DNA from: Litoditis marina
Lineage: Eukaryota > Nematoda > Chromadorea > Rhabditida > Rhabditidae
NCBI GenBank assembly: GCA_964036275.1
Contig: OZ038433.1
Span: 41,139,336-41,203,335, forward strand
Reading direction: 5' to 3'
Length of the DNA: 64,000 bases
Made by a program: the position numbers and the translations under genes. The notes beneath the pieces are model-generated. The model was given only the letters and a program-made list of their open reading frames with translations, ran no database searches and was not told the DNA's origin. This document shows, one piece after another, positions 24,101 to 36,173 of the stretch (its first letter is position 1; every line of letters begins with the position of its first letter).

Positions 24101-26294
24101 ATGGCGACACCGCCGCCGACACCGTACGCGATACCACATCCGAGCTGAAAGTACACAAATATATGTTAGCCTTAGGGTTGTTAAAGACGAACTCGAAACT
24201 CGACTCGACTCGAAAAAACTTGAAAATTTTCGAGTCGAGAAACTCGAAAACTCGATAACTCGAAAACTCGAAAATGTCCAAAACTCGAAAACTCGAAATG
24301 TTGAACTCAAAAACTCGAAAATCGACATTTTCAACTCGAAAAATGAAGGTTTTTGAAGGTGAAAGTGTGAAAATTCAAATTTTTGGTAATGAAACTCGGA
24401 AAACTCGAAAATGTTCTGTATTCGAAACTCGAAAACTCGAAAACTCGATTTTCTGAAAACTCGAAAACTCGAAAACTCGATTTTTTGAAAAACTCGGTAA
24501 CTCGAAAACTCGAAAACTCGAAAACTCTTGAAACTCGAAAACTCGATAACTCGATAACTCGAAACCTCGAAATTTCCCAAAACTCGAAATTTTGAACTCG
24601 ATCAACAACCCTAGTTAGCCTGCACCGCTGGGTTTTCAGTTACATCCCGTGACTTTTTCACAAAATTCGTAAATTACGGAATGTCTCGAGATCAAACTAC
24701 AACGATAATTCGGTTGCTCCCGCTATAGAAAACTCCGACTGTATTTATTGTAACGAGTTTAATTTTTTGCGATTGATCATTTTCATGAGCACTTGTCACA
24801 ATAAAAACCATTAAAAAATCATGAAGATTGATCAAATGTTAGAAAGCGCTTAGCAATTCTAAATTTGAGCAACTAAAACTAGGAACATTTTGCGGAAAAC
24901 CCAAAACTTGGAACAAATTGTCGAGCTAGAAAAACTTTACCTCATAAATGATGAGAGATCAGTGAGGATTCCGTCGTTTTTCTGAAATAATTCAATTAAG
25001 AAAGTTGAATCATGAAACTGGACGGTCAAACACGTTTCAACCACTGTTTTGATAAACATATAACAAAAACTCACCTTGATAATTAATTTGCGAATCTCTC
25101 CAAATGTGATACTATCAGGCAATTCTTCGAGAGGAAATGTAGCAGATATACTGAAACGGGCCACATCAAACAAAATATAAAAACAACAAAAACAAGTAAT
25201 TCTACGAATTTATTGCCAACATAACATCAGTGGATCATTGAATCCCAAGCGAACATTGAGAATAGAAAAGTTACAGACGAACTTAGTTGTCGGCTGTTGA
25301 ATTAGCCTATCAACTTTTCGCGATCTTTTTACCAGAAAACTTTTCAAATAAAAATTCAGAAGAAGAAAAATAGGTTCACTCCAGAATAAGGTAAACTCAG
25401 ATGAAAGGAAAACCTTATAACTTACTTGAAATCAGTTGAGTCTTCTTTTCGTGAAATTCGAATGAGAACGGAAGACATGAGTAGGCCGCCTGCCGGAGTT
25501 ACTATCTAAGAAATGCGTTGGTTTCTGCCATTTGCTTCACGTGAGATTATTTCCCGTTTACGTGTACACGCAAACCAGAATGATCGACATGGAAGGTATG
25601 GACACCATCAGCAATGTAATTGCTCCGTAGAAAAAACATATCTTTGAACTAGCCTAATTTTTACTACTTATTTTGTCGTTGTTCTATGAAATTATGAAAA
25701 ACCTAGTTGTTGTGAAATATGTGAACATATACACATTCACTATCTTCGCTATGATGGAATAAGATTTATCACTCTGTTTTGTTTTGTATCCTCAGGGGTA
25801 CATATACAGTTAACTTGGTGTTTTTATTTGTACGCTTTTATTGGGAAGGAAGTTCAGCTAGAAACTGGTGCCAGCTGCTAGCTAATTTCGCCTGTGCTGT
25901 CCACAGTTCCTAACCCTATAGATAATCTCTCTCTCTCTCTCTACTTTATAGGTTTTGTTGAACCACTAGACAGCGTACGGTAAATTCGGTAGAGTGTGAG
26001 TGTGGCAAATCAGCCAGCTGTTCTGCGCATCTTTGATCTGCACACTCTCTCGCATGCTGGCAAGTAATCAACAACAGCTCGCTCTGTGTCGCTCAATCAA
26101 TTGAACCCATTACCGTCTATCTCGCGGGAATGGACAATACTATACTATCTTTCAGGGGTGAATTCGAGTCGAAGGTCCCGTGTGGATTCGATCTGTGTAC
26201 CATTGGCCGACCGACCTGCTGTACCGGCTACACCAAGTCGTTCGACGCCGTCAACAGACTTTTGTACTGCGAACCCGACTCCGTGGCGGCTTGA
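18182..26294 (+). CDS. Secreted protein with four thrombospondin type-1 repeats
   Basis: Eleven exons: 18182-18238 ([19 protein letters not shown], signal peptide), 18542-18647, 18905-18965, 19198-19318, 19787-19847, 20202-20313, 20596-20765, 21492-21612, 21954-22074, 22398-22525, 26156-26294. Total 1197 nt, 398 residues, open throughout. Four repeats of about 90 residues each contain a TSP1 core ([47 protein letters not shown]), an RTRTC or RTC strand, GCPC or equivalent, then a Cys-rich tail with CC pairs ([23 protein letters not shown]). Each unit is split by introns at the same places and phases, so the gene grew by exon-block duplication. Intron 19848-20201 must start with GC instead of GT. 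The last intron holds another gene on the other strand. An alternative last exon may exist at 22745-22802. Likely extracellular matrix or defence-type protein; role unknown. Confidence 0.85.
21746..21772. repeat. (CT)n tract
   Basis: TCTCTCTC run in an intron of the TSP1 gene. Confidence 0.9.
22745..22802 (+). CDS. Possible alternative last exon of the TSP1 gene
   Basis: After TTTGTCAG the frame continues in phase with exon 22398-22525, reads [17 protein letters not shown] and stops at TGA 22800. It keeps the CC pair typical of the repeat tail. Using it would give a 371-residue form that does not need the 3.6-kb intron. It could equally be a chance open stretch. Confidence 0.35.
23100..25478 (-). 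CDS. Unknown Ser/Thr/Pro-rich protein nested in the TSP1 gene intron
   Basis: Five minus-strand exons join in phase: 25478-25426 ([16 protein letters not shown]), 25150-25075 ([20 protein letters not shown]), 24981-24941 ([13 protein letters not shown]), 24144-23508 and 23219-23100 (stop TGA). The product is 308 residues. The first 57 residues look like a small folded domain; the rest is low complexity. Between about residues 110 and 170 there is a degenerate 8-11-residue repeat of the type ENQATPT / ENQAPPS, followed by several proline-directed sites (TPLR, SPMF, TPVKK), the last matching a CDK-type site. The last exon also carries a good donor (A|GTGAGT at about 23125), so the C-terminus could differ. 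I do not recognise the family. The whole gene lies inside intron 22526-26155 of the opposite-strand TSP1 gene. Confidence 0.65.
24172..24614. repeat. Word array (AACTCGAAAACTCG)n, copy 2
   Basis: About 440 bp of AACTCGAA words bounded by inverted ends TTAGGGTTGTT (left) and AACAACCCTAG (right). It sits in intron 3 of the nested gene, 28 bp upstream (on the minus strand) of its exon 4. Open frames across it are artefacts. Confidence 0.9.
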
Positions 26295-26943
26295 ACTTAT
26301 CCTTATAGGATGTCAATTGCACCAGATAGTCTTTTCATTCAATGAAGTTGTTCAGTTAACAATCGGTCGACTTACTAGATCAAATGCATGTTTTGTGTTT
26401 GTTTAACTTGTTTGGGAAGTATCCGAACAAATGTAAGCTGCATAGGTTATATTCTGTACTACTCGTTCACGTCCAAATTTTAATTCTCCAGCTGATCTCA
26501 GTTTTCAAATCTATATTTGAAGAAAAGCCAACTCCTTGTGCGAAATTGAAACATTCGTGCGAAAAAATGCAAACACAAAAATACAGCGTTTTCAAATAAC
26601 AAAATAAAAATTGAAAAACTAATTTATATACACACGAGACAAAATCAAGGGCGAAGCAAAGTTCGTGCAACCTAAACACTGATAATGAGTGCACGCCAGC
26701 TGTTGACGTGAACTGTGAGCGTGTTGTGTCACGTGAGTACTACAACGAATTTTGTTTCCACAAATTTCGAAATATTGAAAAAAAGTGTAAGTGGGTGAAG
26801 GCATTACAAATGCCTGTTACCACGTAAGTTATATTTCTTTTTAACCAGAACTTACAATGTAAATGAATGTAATAAAAATGTTTGAACTTTGGAACGATGT
26901 TAGAAAAACGAGATTCCGATGAAAAATATCACCAAACACATGA
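26295..26943. other. Intergenic between convergent genes
   Basis: AATAAA at 26603-26608 could be the poly(A) signal of the TSP1 gene. No coding exon recognised. Confidence 0.5.
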
Positions 26944-29900
26944 CTACTCGGGGTGATGATCGGTTGTTTGCTGAATGGTTTCCTTCAGTTCGAGCACCTC
27001 GCGACGAATTTTGCAATAACGACGAAAGTAGACGCCTGTAAATATTACTAAACTAGTTACACGTGTAATAATTAAGTTATCAAAGAGGGGGTGATATGTT
27101 TTGTTCTTCTTCGGAATTTAAGGCAAATTTTGTTCATAATTCAGCCACTGCCGCCAACATTCCTCATCGTTGTTTTTCTTGTTATGTGCATTGATTCACA
27201 TTTTGGTTTATTCTATCTGGGATTGCATTTTCGTTATCCGTCTTCTTTTTTGATATGTAATTCTTTGAATTTTCGGTTGATAGTTTGTATCATGAGTAAG
27301 GAATGGAAGAACTCCTCAGTTTTCGAGAGTTCCGGAGAAATATTAACTACTAGTTTTCTACAGATGTATTCACGAACCAACAAAACCACTCACTTCCCCT
27401 TCTCCGTTCCACTTCGAGTTGAGTTCGGAGTTTTTCTTCGTCAGCCAGCGAAGAACGGAGTTTTGTACGCAGAAACTCGACTTCCTCTGAAACAGTTGCA
27501 TTTATTGATTTAGTCACAAACTGTCATTATGCGCCATTCTGCTGTGTTTATAGTTTGATCGAGAGAAGCACAAATTCGGGAACACCTCTGATTTCCTAAT
27601 CGGACTTCAAATCGAGTTTGTGTATTGGTCACTCTCATTCCAGCTGAAACTAAGTGGAAACTGAATACATAGCAAGAGAGAAACAGAAAAAAAAGCATTT
27701 TTCTGGGTTTATATTTGGTCGTTCGGTTGACGGCAACGTTAATTCAAAAAACGGTTGTGCTTCCTTGATCAAACTTCAACTCGAATGAAAACGTTAATAA
27801 ATGTCAGGACCGCCGTGGCCGAAATTTTAGGTACTTTTAATTATTACGTTTCAATTCCTCGGGGCTACATAGATACTTTCGAAAAAATTTGTAGTATGGG
27901 GGTTATTGTTCTATTACAACTAAAAACTGGAAAATGGGTTACCGAAAACCGGTAAGATATCTCCCCACCCCCCACACACATTTTTATAAAACATACGTCT
28001 GTCCTTGTCGAGTGTCTCTTTGTGTTCTTTGAACTGTTCGTTGGCCTGATCTATGAGGCTAATTATCTTGGCCACCGCGTTATTCGAAAGGTCAGAAGGG
28101 GAGTTGTTGCTGAAGTTGTTGCTGCCAGTCGAGGCAGACTCGTTCTGGAATGTATTGCTCCCCGTCGATGAAGAATCGCCACAGAACGACGAATTGTACT
28201 GGTTCGGCGACAACTGAAATATAAATTGGTAAAAAGTTGAAGTTACTTCTTGAATGAAATGTGAAAACTAAATTATTCGTTGTTAATGGAGGCTCTCCGG
28301 ATTTTCGTCTAGACATCAATATAGTCACCAATTACTACTGAAAAATAGTTCAGGGATCAAACTACAATCACATCAGACTACGACCACATACACAGTTCTG
28401 CCATTTCCCCTCATCCACCCACACAAAGCTTTAAACCTAACACTCACACTGTTGCTCTTCTTCTGATTATTCTCTGTCGAGTCGCCCTCGCTGCTGTTGA
28501 AGCTGTCGTTGGTCTTGGTGGAATCAGGAGAAGCCTCGTCGGGGTTACTGGCCGCCAAGTCGCCCGGGAGACTCATCTTCATTGCGTCCTCGGCGGTTAG
28601 ACTGAAAACAGGTTAGAAATTATTGATCGAAATTGATCCCTATTGACTGAGCAAAATTGTCCTGGTTGTAAGTTGAATGGAGTAACGAAATAGTTGCCGT
28701 GAAATATTAGTATTATAGTATTCCTCTTAAAAAATCTGACTGCTCATTCAGTATGTTTATCCACAGTTTCACAAATAGAGGAGTTAAGTTATAGTGCTTA
28801 CCCAAGAAAGACACCGTACTATCAATTTTCAAATAGCAACTCCTCTGCCCACGACACGTCAAGCCCGTCAACGTCAAGACAGGTCGTGGGCAAGACACGT
28901 CAGCCGCATGGAAAATGATCGTTGGGCGAAAACGATGGTGGAATGGTGTCCAATTGAGGCACCAAGACCTCCGGGGCGACCAAAACAAAGATGGAGAGAT
29001 GAGTTCGAAGAAGCTGTCGGAAGAAACTGGATGAGGATCGCTAGAGAAGAGATGCACACTTGGAAAGATAAAATGTTGCGGCGAATTGTACAGATTCTGA
29101 TCCCGTAATAAACTATTGTAACTCCTCTGCTGGGGTGCTGGCGAATAATCAGCAAGCGCTCGCCCCTCTTGTAGCTCGATTTCCACAATCACAGACGTGT
29201 ATTCGTATCGAACTACAACTCTGGTCAACTTTTTAATATTTTAAGTAGTTTCTCACATTGAAAAATGGGTCAGGGATCGTTTCTTAGTATAGGACATCAC
29301 TTTAATTGTGCGAAATCTATATATAAGTAGGACACGGTTCCACATGGTTGGCTGAAAAGTGAATCGTCTCGAAAATTTGTAGATGTACACAAGTAAAAAA
29401 AAGTCAGAACCAAGACACCTCAACCCGTACAGAGAAACGCCCAGTTTGATAGAAAATTGTCGGTAAGTTCATGTAGTTCGTAGGCGTCAAATGCGCTTGT
29501 ACACAGCTCACAGCCTACAAGCTGTGTAGAGGAAATACGGGCAGGTTATCATCTCTTATTAACATTTTCCTCGGACTAAAAGGAGATGAATGGAGATCTT
29601 CTCGCGCTCTAAAATATCTCTGCGTCTCTCTGATCTATACACTCTCTCGGCGCTGCAAAGGTGGCGGGCCAACTGGCTGGGATTTGTCTGACTATTAAAA
29701 TATTTCGCTAGTTAGAGTTAGAGCACTTTCGGTTTTATTGCTGCCCACCTTTCACTGAATGTTTTTTATGTCTTTCACTATCTACCGCTTTGCTGTTCAC
29801 ACGCGCGAAAATATTTGGAAGGTGTGCATAGTATACTATAAGTCCATTGAAGAGTCACGTGAAGTTCGCATTTCGATGAGGCATTGTGCACTCTGTCATT

Positions 29901-30265
29901 GCATGTGTTTAACATAGTTTACGTGTCTGTGAAATTGATTGACAGTATAGTCGGTTTTGTAGCCAGCTAGAACGAAACGTCACTGTGCGGTCCGCATACA
30001 TCGCGAGAACGAGCCGGGGTTGTGTGACAACGGCCAAACGCTAACCAGCCATTTGACCACTTTTATTACTATTTTCGACAACGCAGTTTAATTGTGGTAG
30101 GGAAGTGTGTCTACCATGCTTGACTTGAAAAATGTGGCCCTCGTCCATCCAAAATAAGTGAAAAACAAGTGTTAAAAATGAAATAATATCATAGTGGTAC
30201 CCGATGCATTCGTATTGCTCGATCAGAGGTCTCGTGTAGAATAGTTGCGGAATATGGTTGGACAT
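26944..30265 (-). CDS. Small coiled-coil protein, tandem paralogue A
   Basis: Five exons in phase: 30265-30201 (MSNHIPQLFYTRPLIEQYE), 28601-28448 (LPGDLAASNP, acidic/polar), 28213-27997 (SDLSNNAVAKIISLIDQANE, then KEHKETLDKDR), 27486-27394 (VEFLRTKLRSSLADEEKLRT), 27035-26944 (YFRRYCKIRREVLELKE, stop TAG). The protein has 206 residues: a short conserved N-terminal motif, a disordered Ser/Asn-rich middle and a predicted C-terminal coiled coil (about residues 125-200). Family unknown to me. The paralogue at 33685-36173 has the same exon structure, with four of five splice junctions in identical positions. Intron 1 carries a LINE fragment. Confidence 0.85.
28794..29108 (+). mobile_element. LINE reverse-transcriptase C-terminal fragment
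   Basis: About 100 codons ending TAA. Residues RHVSRMENDRWAK, then PRPPGRPKQRWRDEFEE, match the well-known tail of non-LTR retrotransposon polyproteins (GHVxRMxxDRWAK... RPxGRPxxRWxDD). No upstream RT or endonuclease remains. Located in intron 1 of coiled-coil gene A, antisense to it. Confidence 0.85.
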
Positions 30266-31660
30266 CGTTTGAAGTTTAGCTGCACAACCGAGTGAAAGTC
30301 AGAGGAATGAAACGTATCCGCCGAAATAACCGATTAGACGGAGTACCCCTCTACCGGCTTAGCCGATGAAAACCCTTCATCTCGATTAAAAGACGTCGGC
30401 GTACATCCCCACTCCAATTAGACGAAATATTTCCGTCTACTAACTCGTGATCGAGTTGTTAGTCAGCATCGTGATACTCGTGAAAAAGGGAAAACTAATT
30501 TTTAACGAACTAAATCCTGTGAAGCTCTATCACAGCCATGTTTGCGAGCATAGGAGAACATAGACACCCGTTCGAGGGGTTCCAACATTTTCGTCGACAC
30601 TGTATAGTTTTCGGAACAAGTCCTTGCCGAAACAATCGAACTACAAGGAGACGCGCACAGAAACACGACAAAGGTATGTCGGGTACAACAACACCCTTCA
30701 AATATACCAACAAGGCTGCCAAAGAAAGTCCCAGTTGGAACTCTCAGAAACATCAGCGTCAATTATCTGCAATTACCTAACTGTGAGAGAGCATTGAGGT
30801 CAAGGAAGCCGCAGACAACCTGAGACCGTTCGTCATCACACCATCCTCTTTTCCCCACACTTCAATTAGTAGAAGTAGTCTACGTATCCACCTCTTTAGA
30901 GAAAATTTTTAAGCTAGTGTAGTTAAAAATGTTTGAGGTAAACTAAAGTTTCGTGGTATAATTGGGGAGAAATCAATCTCTTGAAACTCGAAAATGAACT
31001 TCGTAGCCCAGCTTGGAAGCATAAACAACTGGGGAAATTTAGGGTGATAAATTTGGTCTGAGTAGAATAGTGCGTTCAGCTTATCGAGTCCATTGTTGCT
31101 TTGAATCCATTGGAATTAGTATTCACGCTTGCCAGGTTCGATATAATCGTGCGCAGCGCGGAGCGCTGCGCAGATTAGTTTTTGTTCAAAGGTCTGCAGA
31201 CATTACAAAACAGATTATTACAATTTTCTTCACAGTACGTGGACCATTTTCTTAGATTTTTGCATGAATCACTGAAGGGCAACACGTCTACAAGATACTA
31301 AGTTCACGTTCCAAGTAGAATTTATTGAGAGGAGTTAGAGGACCCAACGTCTCGCAAAAATGGCTTCCGTGCGGGGCGGCGGCGGCGGCGGCGGCGCCGG
31401 CGACAAAAGTGTCCGCCTCCTCAAATCTCGGCATAGTTTCGCACAAAATTAACTTATTCCAAAAATACTTACATTTTTGAAAAGCTCTAAAAAAGTTGAG
31501 GTATACGTATTTTTCAGGTATGTCTGAAATTTGAATATTACGTGTGAGAGAGCCAAAAATGGTCTCGCAAAAAATCATGGATAGACCGGTTTCGTGAAAA
31601 TAAAAATGAAAGAAGAGTTTAACGTGTAGTAGGAAGACGTTTTCCAATGAAGAACTCATG
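30266..31660. other. Intergenic, mostly featureless
   Basis: The region just upstream of paralogue A (30290-30440) shares short words with the upstream region of paralogue B (ACCGG.TTA.C, TCCCCACT..AATTA), so the promoter may have been duplicated too. 31145-31172 is a palindrome (GCGCAGCGCGGAGCGCTGCGC). 31372-31402 is a (GGC)n run. No gene recognised. Confidence 0.5.
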
Positions 31661-31689
31661 ACAGGCGGGTACAGCTTGGTTTTCACTCC

Positions 31690-31771
31690 TATTCACATGT
31701 CTGATTGGCGGATTGGATAAACGCTCTATTCACGCACGGCGAACGAAGGTTCGATTCCTGCCTGGAGCACA
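31690..31771 (+). repeat. tRNA-like sequence, probably a degenerate SINE head
   Basis: A-box-like TGGCGGATTGGATAAACGC followed by a perfect B box GGTTCGATTCC at the right spacing. The acceptor stem (GTCTGAT versus CCTGGAG) does not pair, so it is not a functional tRNA gene. Confidence 0.5.
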
Positions 31772-31935
31772 AAATTTGCTATCACTTGAACGAGGTTACA
31801 ACTACACCAAACGTTCTGCACTACGGCACGGTTTAAAACTCCAATAGAAAAACATAACATTCCTTGTTTAGCTTACTGTTCAAAAATATTATTTTTTATC
31901 AAAAATGACCGTTATTTCGTAACCATAGAAAAAGA

Positions 31936-32270
31936 GTTCAATTAGTATAAAAAAACGAGTGTAAAGAAAGTGAAGATTAGTTTTGGATAAATATGTACAA
32001 GAAATATAAAAGAAGTCCAATAAAAATATTTTGAGGAAAATGCTAATCTCGCTCGGTTTAGAATTTCAAAAAAAGGATACCGAGTTTTTGGTTGTCGGAA
32101 GAAAACTTCTTACTGCGACTCACAATAATCTAGCTTATACTCCGTTGTTTTCAAGAGAAGCGAGATTAGCATTTTCCTCAAACTATTTTTATTGGACTTC
32201 TTTTATATTTCTTGTACATATTTATCCAAAACTAATCTTCACTTTCTTTACACTTTTTTTATACTAATAA
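31936..32270. mobile_element. Foldback (long inverted repeat) element
   Basis: The left arm 31940-32060 (TTTGGATAAATATGTACAAG ... AATGCTAATCTCGCT) is repeated in inverse at 32155-32268 (AGCGAGATTAGCATT ... CTTGTACATATTTATCCAAA). The arms are about 115 bp with about 90 bp of spacer. No coding capacity. Confidence 0.9.
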
Positions 32271-32336
32271 ATACTCTCTTCTGCTTGATTCTGAGATTAT
32301 GTCTTACACACCATGATTTCTAGGTAACATTGTTTG

Positions 32337-32947
32337 TAGAGTGGTTAACCAATTCCAAAAATCAATTCAATTCAATTCCAATTCCAACCAATTCTCGAAA
32401 AGTTCCGAAACTTCAATTCCAATTCTTTCATCATTTCAAAAACCAATTCAATACAATTCCAAATCCAATCAATTTTTCGAAATATCGGAATTTAAATTCC
32501 AATTCTTCCAATGTTTTCAAAAACCAACTCAATTCAATTTCAATTCCGACCAATTCCGACCAATTCTTGAAAAATCAATTCCAATTTCAATTCTTGGCAT
32601 TTTTTCTGTCTCTTTTCACAACAACTACATTTGAACAAGATAGAACAAAACAAGAAACTGTCTTTTTCAACATGTTTCTAATTCCAACTCTGAATAAATT
32701 CCCGACCAATTCCAATTCTTTTTACCAATTCTCAAGAAAAACCATTTCAATTCAATTCCATTTTTTTCTGGCTGTCAAAAACCAATTCAATTCCATGCCG
32801 ATGTTCTCTTAACAAAACCAATTCAATTCAATTCAATTCTTAGGAAATGGTTTCACTCAAAAACCAATTCAATTCAATTCTTTGGAATTGGTTTTCAATT
32901 TTTTTCAATTCCAATTCCAATTCAATTCAATTCCTTAACCACCCTAA
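32337..32947. repeat. Word array (CAATTCAATTCC)n
   Basis: About 600 bp of permuted AATTC / AATTCC / CCAATTC words. It begins GTGGTTAACCAATTCC at 32341 and ends CCTTAACCACCCTAA at 32947, an inverted terminal pair. Confidence 0.9.
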
Positions 32948-32949
32948 TC

Positions 32950-33684
32950 GTTTGTAGGCTCAAACTGCATACTTTATATACTACAGTTAGTATATACATG
33001 AGTATATATTTAAAATGTACTTCAACGTTACTACATTGCAGAAAAACAATTCAGAATAATCACCGCTTCCACCAGTTTTGGAACAATAGGAATTACCGCC
33101 ATTTTTTGTACTTATTGAATATTGCTGTTTAGATTTTGACTGTGAGATAACCCATTCTATTTCCAGAGTTTGTACTTCAAGAATCTGTGGGAAATTGAGA
33201 AAAAAGTCCTTCCTGGGCATTCACGCTTCGGGCTTCGCAAATACGACGTTTGCGAAACTTCTCTGAACTTCTCTCGTATTTGAGATTGACACATTCTTCT
33301 GCCTGGTTCTCAACTTTATAGCGAGTTCCCGGTTTGCATAGAGTTTCGATGTAGGATTAGATATGATGAAGATTTATTACCAAAAATCCATCTTACGTAC
33401 AAAACCCAGATGAAACATTGATTTATCTTGAAGGAACTATCAAAGCATAGAGAAAAAAGACCTTGGAATACTCTCTTTATCGAAAGGCAGACTCTAATCA
33501 TAATTCTTTGAAAGCGAGAAGCTTCAACGAGAGAGTTGTCAAGTATTGAAAATGCATCAGTCCAGGTAAAAGTATTATTGAAGTCTTCCTAGAAGTTTAA
33601 TCATTCCAGATCACAAAGATGTTACAGAGGTGCAGAACTACCGTTGGTGCGAAATGTGGAAAAAATGCGAGAATAAGTTGAGTG
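32950..33684. other. Intergenic, nothing recognised
   Basis: AT-rich sequence downstream of coiled-coil gene B. No splice-bounded exon or repeat found. Confidence 0.5.
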
Positions 33685-36173
33685 TCAGTAAAGAACCCTG
33701 CTAATGCGATTCTGATTCTTCACTTGCTGGACAGTCTCCTTCAGTTCGAGCACCTCGCGGCGAAGTTTGCAATAACGACGAAAGTATATATCTGAAATAT
33801 TCATTGTTCAAGTTCATCTGCAATAATCACGTGACGTTTAGGTAGCAAATTCAAATTTTAATGGATCTTTTTAATTTGTGTGTAAATCAATCCGTTTCTC
33901 GCAAAGTGCAAAGACCATTTGATCGTTTATGAGTTACAGAATCACATTCAAATTGTGCAGCTTTGAAATGCACTTTGGTGCATCCACAGCTCGTCGAAAA
34001 GAAATCAATCTCATATACGGTTAACAAATCTATAAAATAATAATGAAAACCAAAAACCACTCACTTCCCCTTCTCCGTTCAGCTTCGAGTTGAGTTCGAA
34101 GTTTGTCTTCGTCAGCTAGCGAAGAACGGAGTTTTGTGCGCAGAAATTCAACTTCCCCTAAAACAGTTGCGTATTTCTTTTAAACAGCAAACCTGGTTTA
34201 CTATTTGCTCGCTCTCATTCGGATTCCAACTGACAAGTTTTTCTAGGGTAGTATATTCTTCCACCAAAGCTCAAGAGTTCAACATCAAATAGTACCTAGT
34301 CCAATCTCCAATTTTCCCTCGAGGTACGTTAAAGGTAGTTCTGTCAACTGAAACGTACGTCTGTCCTTGTCGAGTGTCTCTTTGTGTTCTTTGAACTGTT
34401 CGTTGGCCTGATCTATGAGGCTAATCATCTTCGCCACCGCGGAGTTCGACAGATCAGAAGGCGAATTGTTGCTGAAAGAACCGGACGACGACTCGCCCCG
34501 GTGCGAAGAGTTCAACTGGTTCAGAGACAACTAGAATGAAAAGTAGACTAAATGAAATGCAAAGTTAGCATTCTTAATCTATCACAGAACAAAGTGTATT
34601 TTCAAAATTGAAGAGTCAGGTGAAGTTAGCATTAGTGAATAGAAATGACAATTATAATTAATCCAGTTAATGAAATGTTTGGGAAGAACAGTTGATACAA
34701 AGCAGAAAGAGCAAAGTGTAAGTGATATACTGTTAGTCAATTGTACAGTCACGTGAAATTTGTTGAACACAGCAAAACTCAGGAACGTGTACTGACAAAG
34801 TGCACGATACCTCATCCGAATGCTAACTTTACGTGACGCTTCAATTCACTTCTAGTATACGTTTCGCCTCTACCTCATAAAAAACCAAGTTGACGAATAT
34901 TCCCTCCGACCAAAACTAAAGGCAACTTTAGACGTGTGAGAGTTCTGCAAAGTTCCCACTTGTTTCAACTTGGATTGGAAACTGACACTGCTATCCTTCT
35001 TGAGACTACTCTCCGCCGCGTCTCCTTCACTGCCATTGGGACCGGCGTCCTGGTTGGTGGGGTTGGGGGGCGAATCGCCGGGGTTTCTCGCGGCTAGTTC
35101 ACCCGGTAAAGTCATCTCCGACGCCGCATCCGGCAGGGAACTGAAAGTTCAACAATATTCAGAGAATGCAGAATATTTATTCAATAAATCTTCCTCTCTT
35201 TCTCTCTCAATCTTTCTCTCAATCTCTCTCTCGCTTTCTCTATCAATCTCAGAAATATGTATGCCTTCCGAAAACATCATGTCTAGAGAGATCTGATGGA
35301 GACTAATTGACAAAAAATCTATTTGACGCTGACTGCAAAACTTAACAAATGGGTGAAACAAATTTTATACCTTCAACATCTAACGTAGCTCTGTTAAGTT
35401 AACATAAGTAGACCGTGAGCTGTTCTCATCAAGCTACAATATAAAATTCATTAAACCGTTGTGGACAGCACACGGTCAATTATGTAGTGGGCTGGGCGCG
35501 GCTAACGGTTCTGCGTATCTTTGACCTACACACTCTTTCATCTGCTGGCAAATGATCGTAGATCAATCGTCCCGCATATCTCAATAGATTCGGCCACTTA
35601 AGTTATCTTTGTAGGTCTGGGTAGAGTCTGTGTTTTTCTTGGGGAACAGTCATTGCACAATACTGTATCCAGGGACAATCCGGTCTTTCATCGTAACCTG
35701 CGTCTCTTCGAACGCACGCTATTTCTTTGGTCTTACATCGCCGGGATACGAGTGTCGCGAAAGACTGCGCGAGGAAAGAGACGCAAGAATGGTAGGAAAC
35801 TATCGGGATGTTCTAGCTTGCGAACTCGGTTAATTCTTTATCTAACCGCGTTTTTTGTAACCCTATCAGGTTACCTTTCGACTGAGTTCATGGTTAACAC
35901 TTTTGTTAGCCACTTGGTAACCGTGAACTTCTCTCAAAACACGTTGTGAAAAGGGTTCCAAGTGGTTACTAGAAAAATGATAAACGGTGAAAAGTAACCC
36001 GGTGAACGATTGAAGGGCTAGGTTAACGAAATTTGCGGTTCCTCATGGAATTTGCCATATTACGCACTATGAACTGTATTCTCAGTTGGTGTTTGTAGTC
36101 TATCTTACCCGATGCATTCGAACGGTTCGACCATAGGTCTGGTATAGAATAATTGGGGGATTTGGTTGGACAT
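33685..36173 (-). CDS. Small coiled-coil protein, tandem paralogue B
   Basis: Five exons in phase: 36173-36109 (MSNQIPQLFYTRPMVEPFE), 35140-34987 (LPGELAARNP), 34530-34359, 34157-34065 (VEFLRTKLRSSLADEDKLRT), 33791-33685 (YFRRYCKLRREVLELKE, stop TGA). The protein has 196 residues. Exons 1, 2 and 4 have the same lengths as in paralogue A; exon 3 is 45 nt shorter (an in-frame loss of 15 residues from the Ser/Asn-rich stretch), and the last exon is 15 nt longer with a different tail. The segment SLIDQANEQFKEHKETL is identical in both. Function unknown; the arrangement shows a recent tandem duplication. Confidence 0.87.

Noticed and set aside
24023..24608. Long open frames rich in Phe-Glu-Phe-Ser on both strands
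   Set aside because: Produced by the AACTCGAA word array; the real exon of the nested gene ends at 24144.
28794..29108. A host gene on the plus strand
   Set aside because: The peptide is the C-terminal tail of a non-LTR reverse transcriptase and is isolated.
30502..30780. Two overlapping open frames on opposite strands
   Set aside because: No family motif, no splice context, and both strands equally open; most likely chance.
31690..31771. tRNA gene
   Set aside because: A and B boxes are present but the acceptor stem does not pair.
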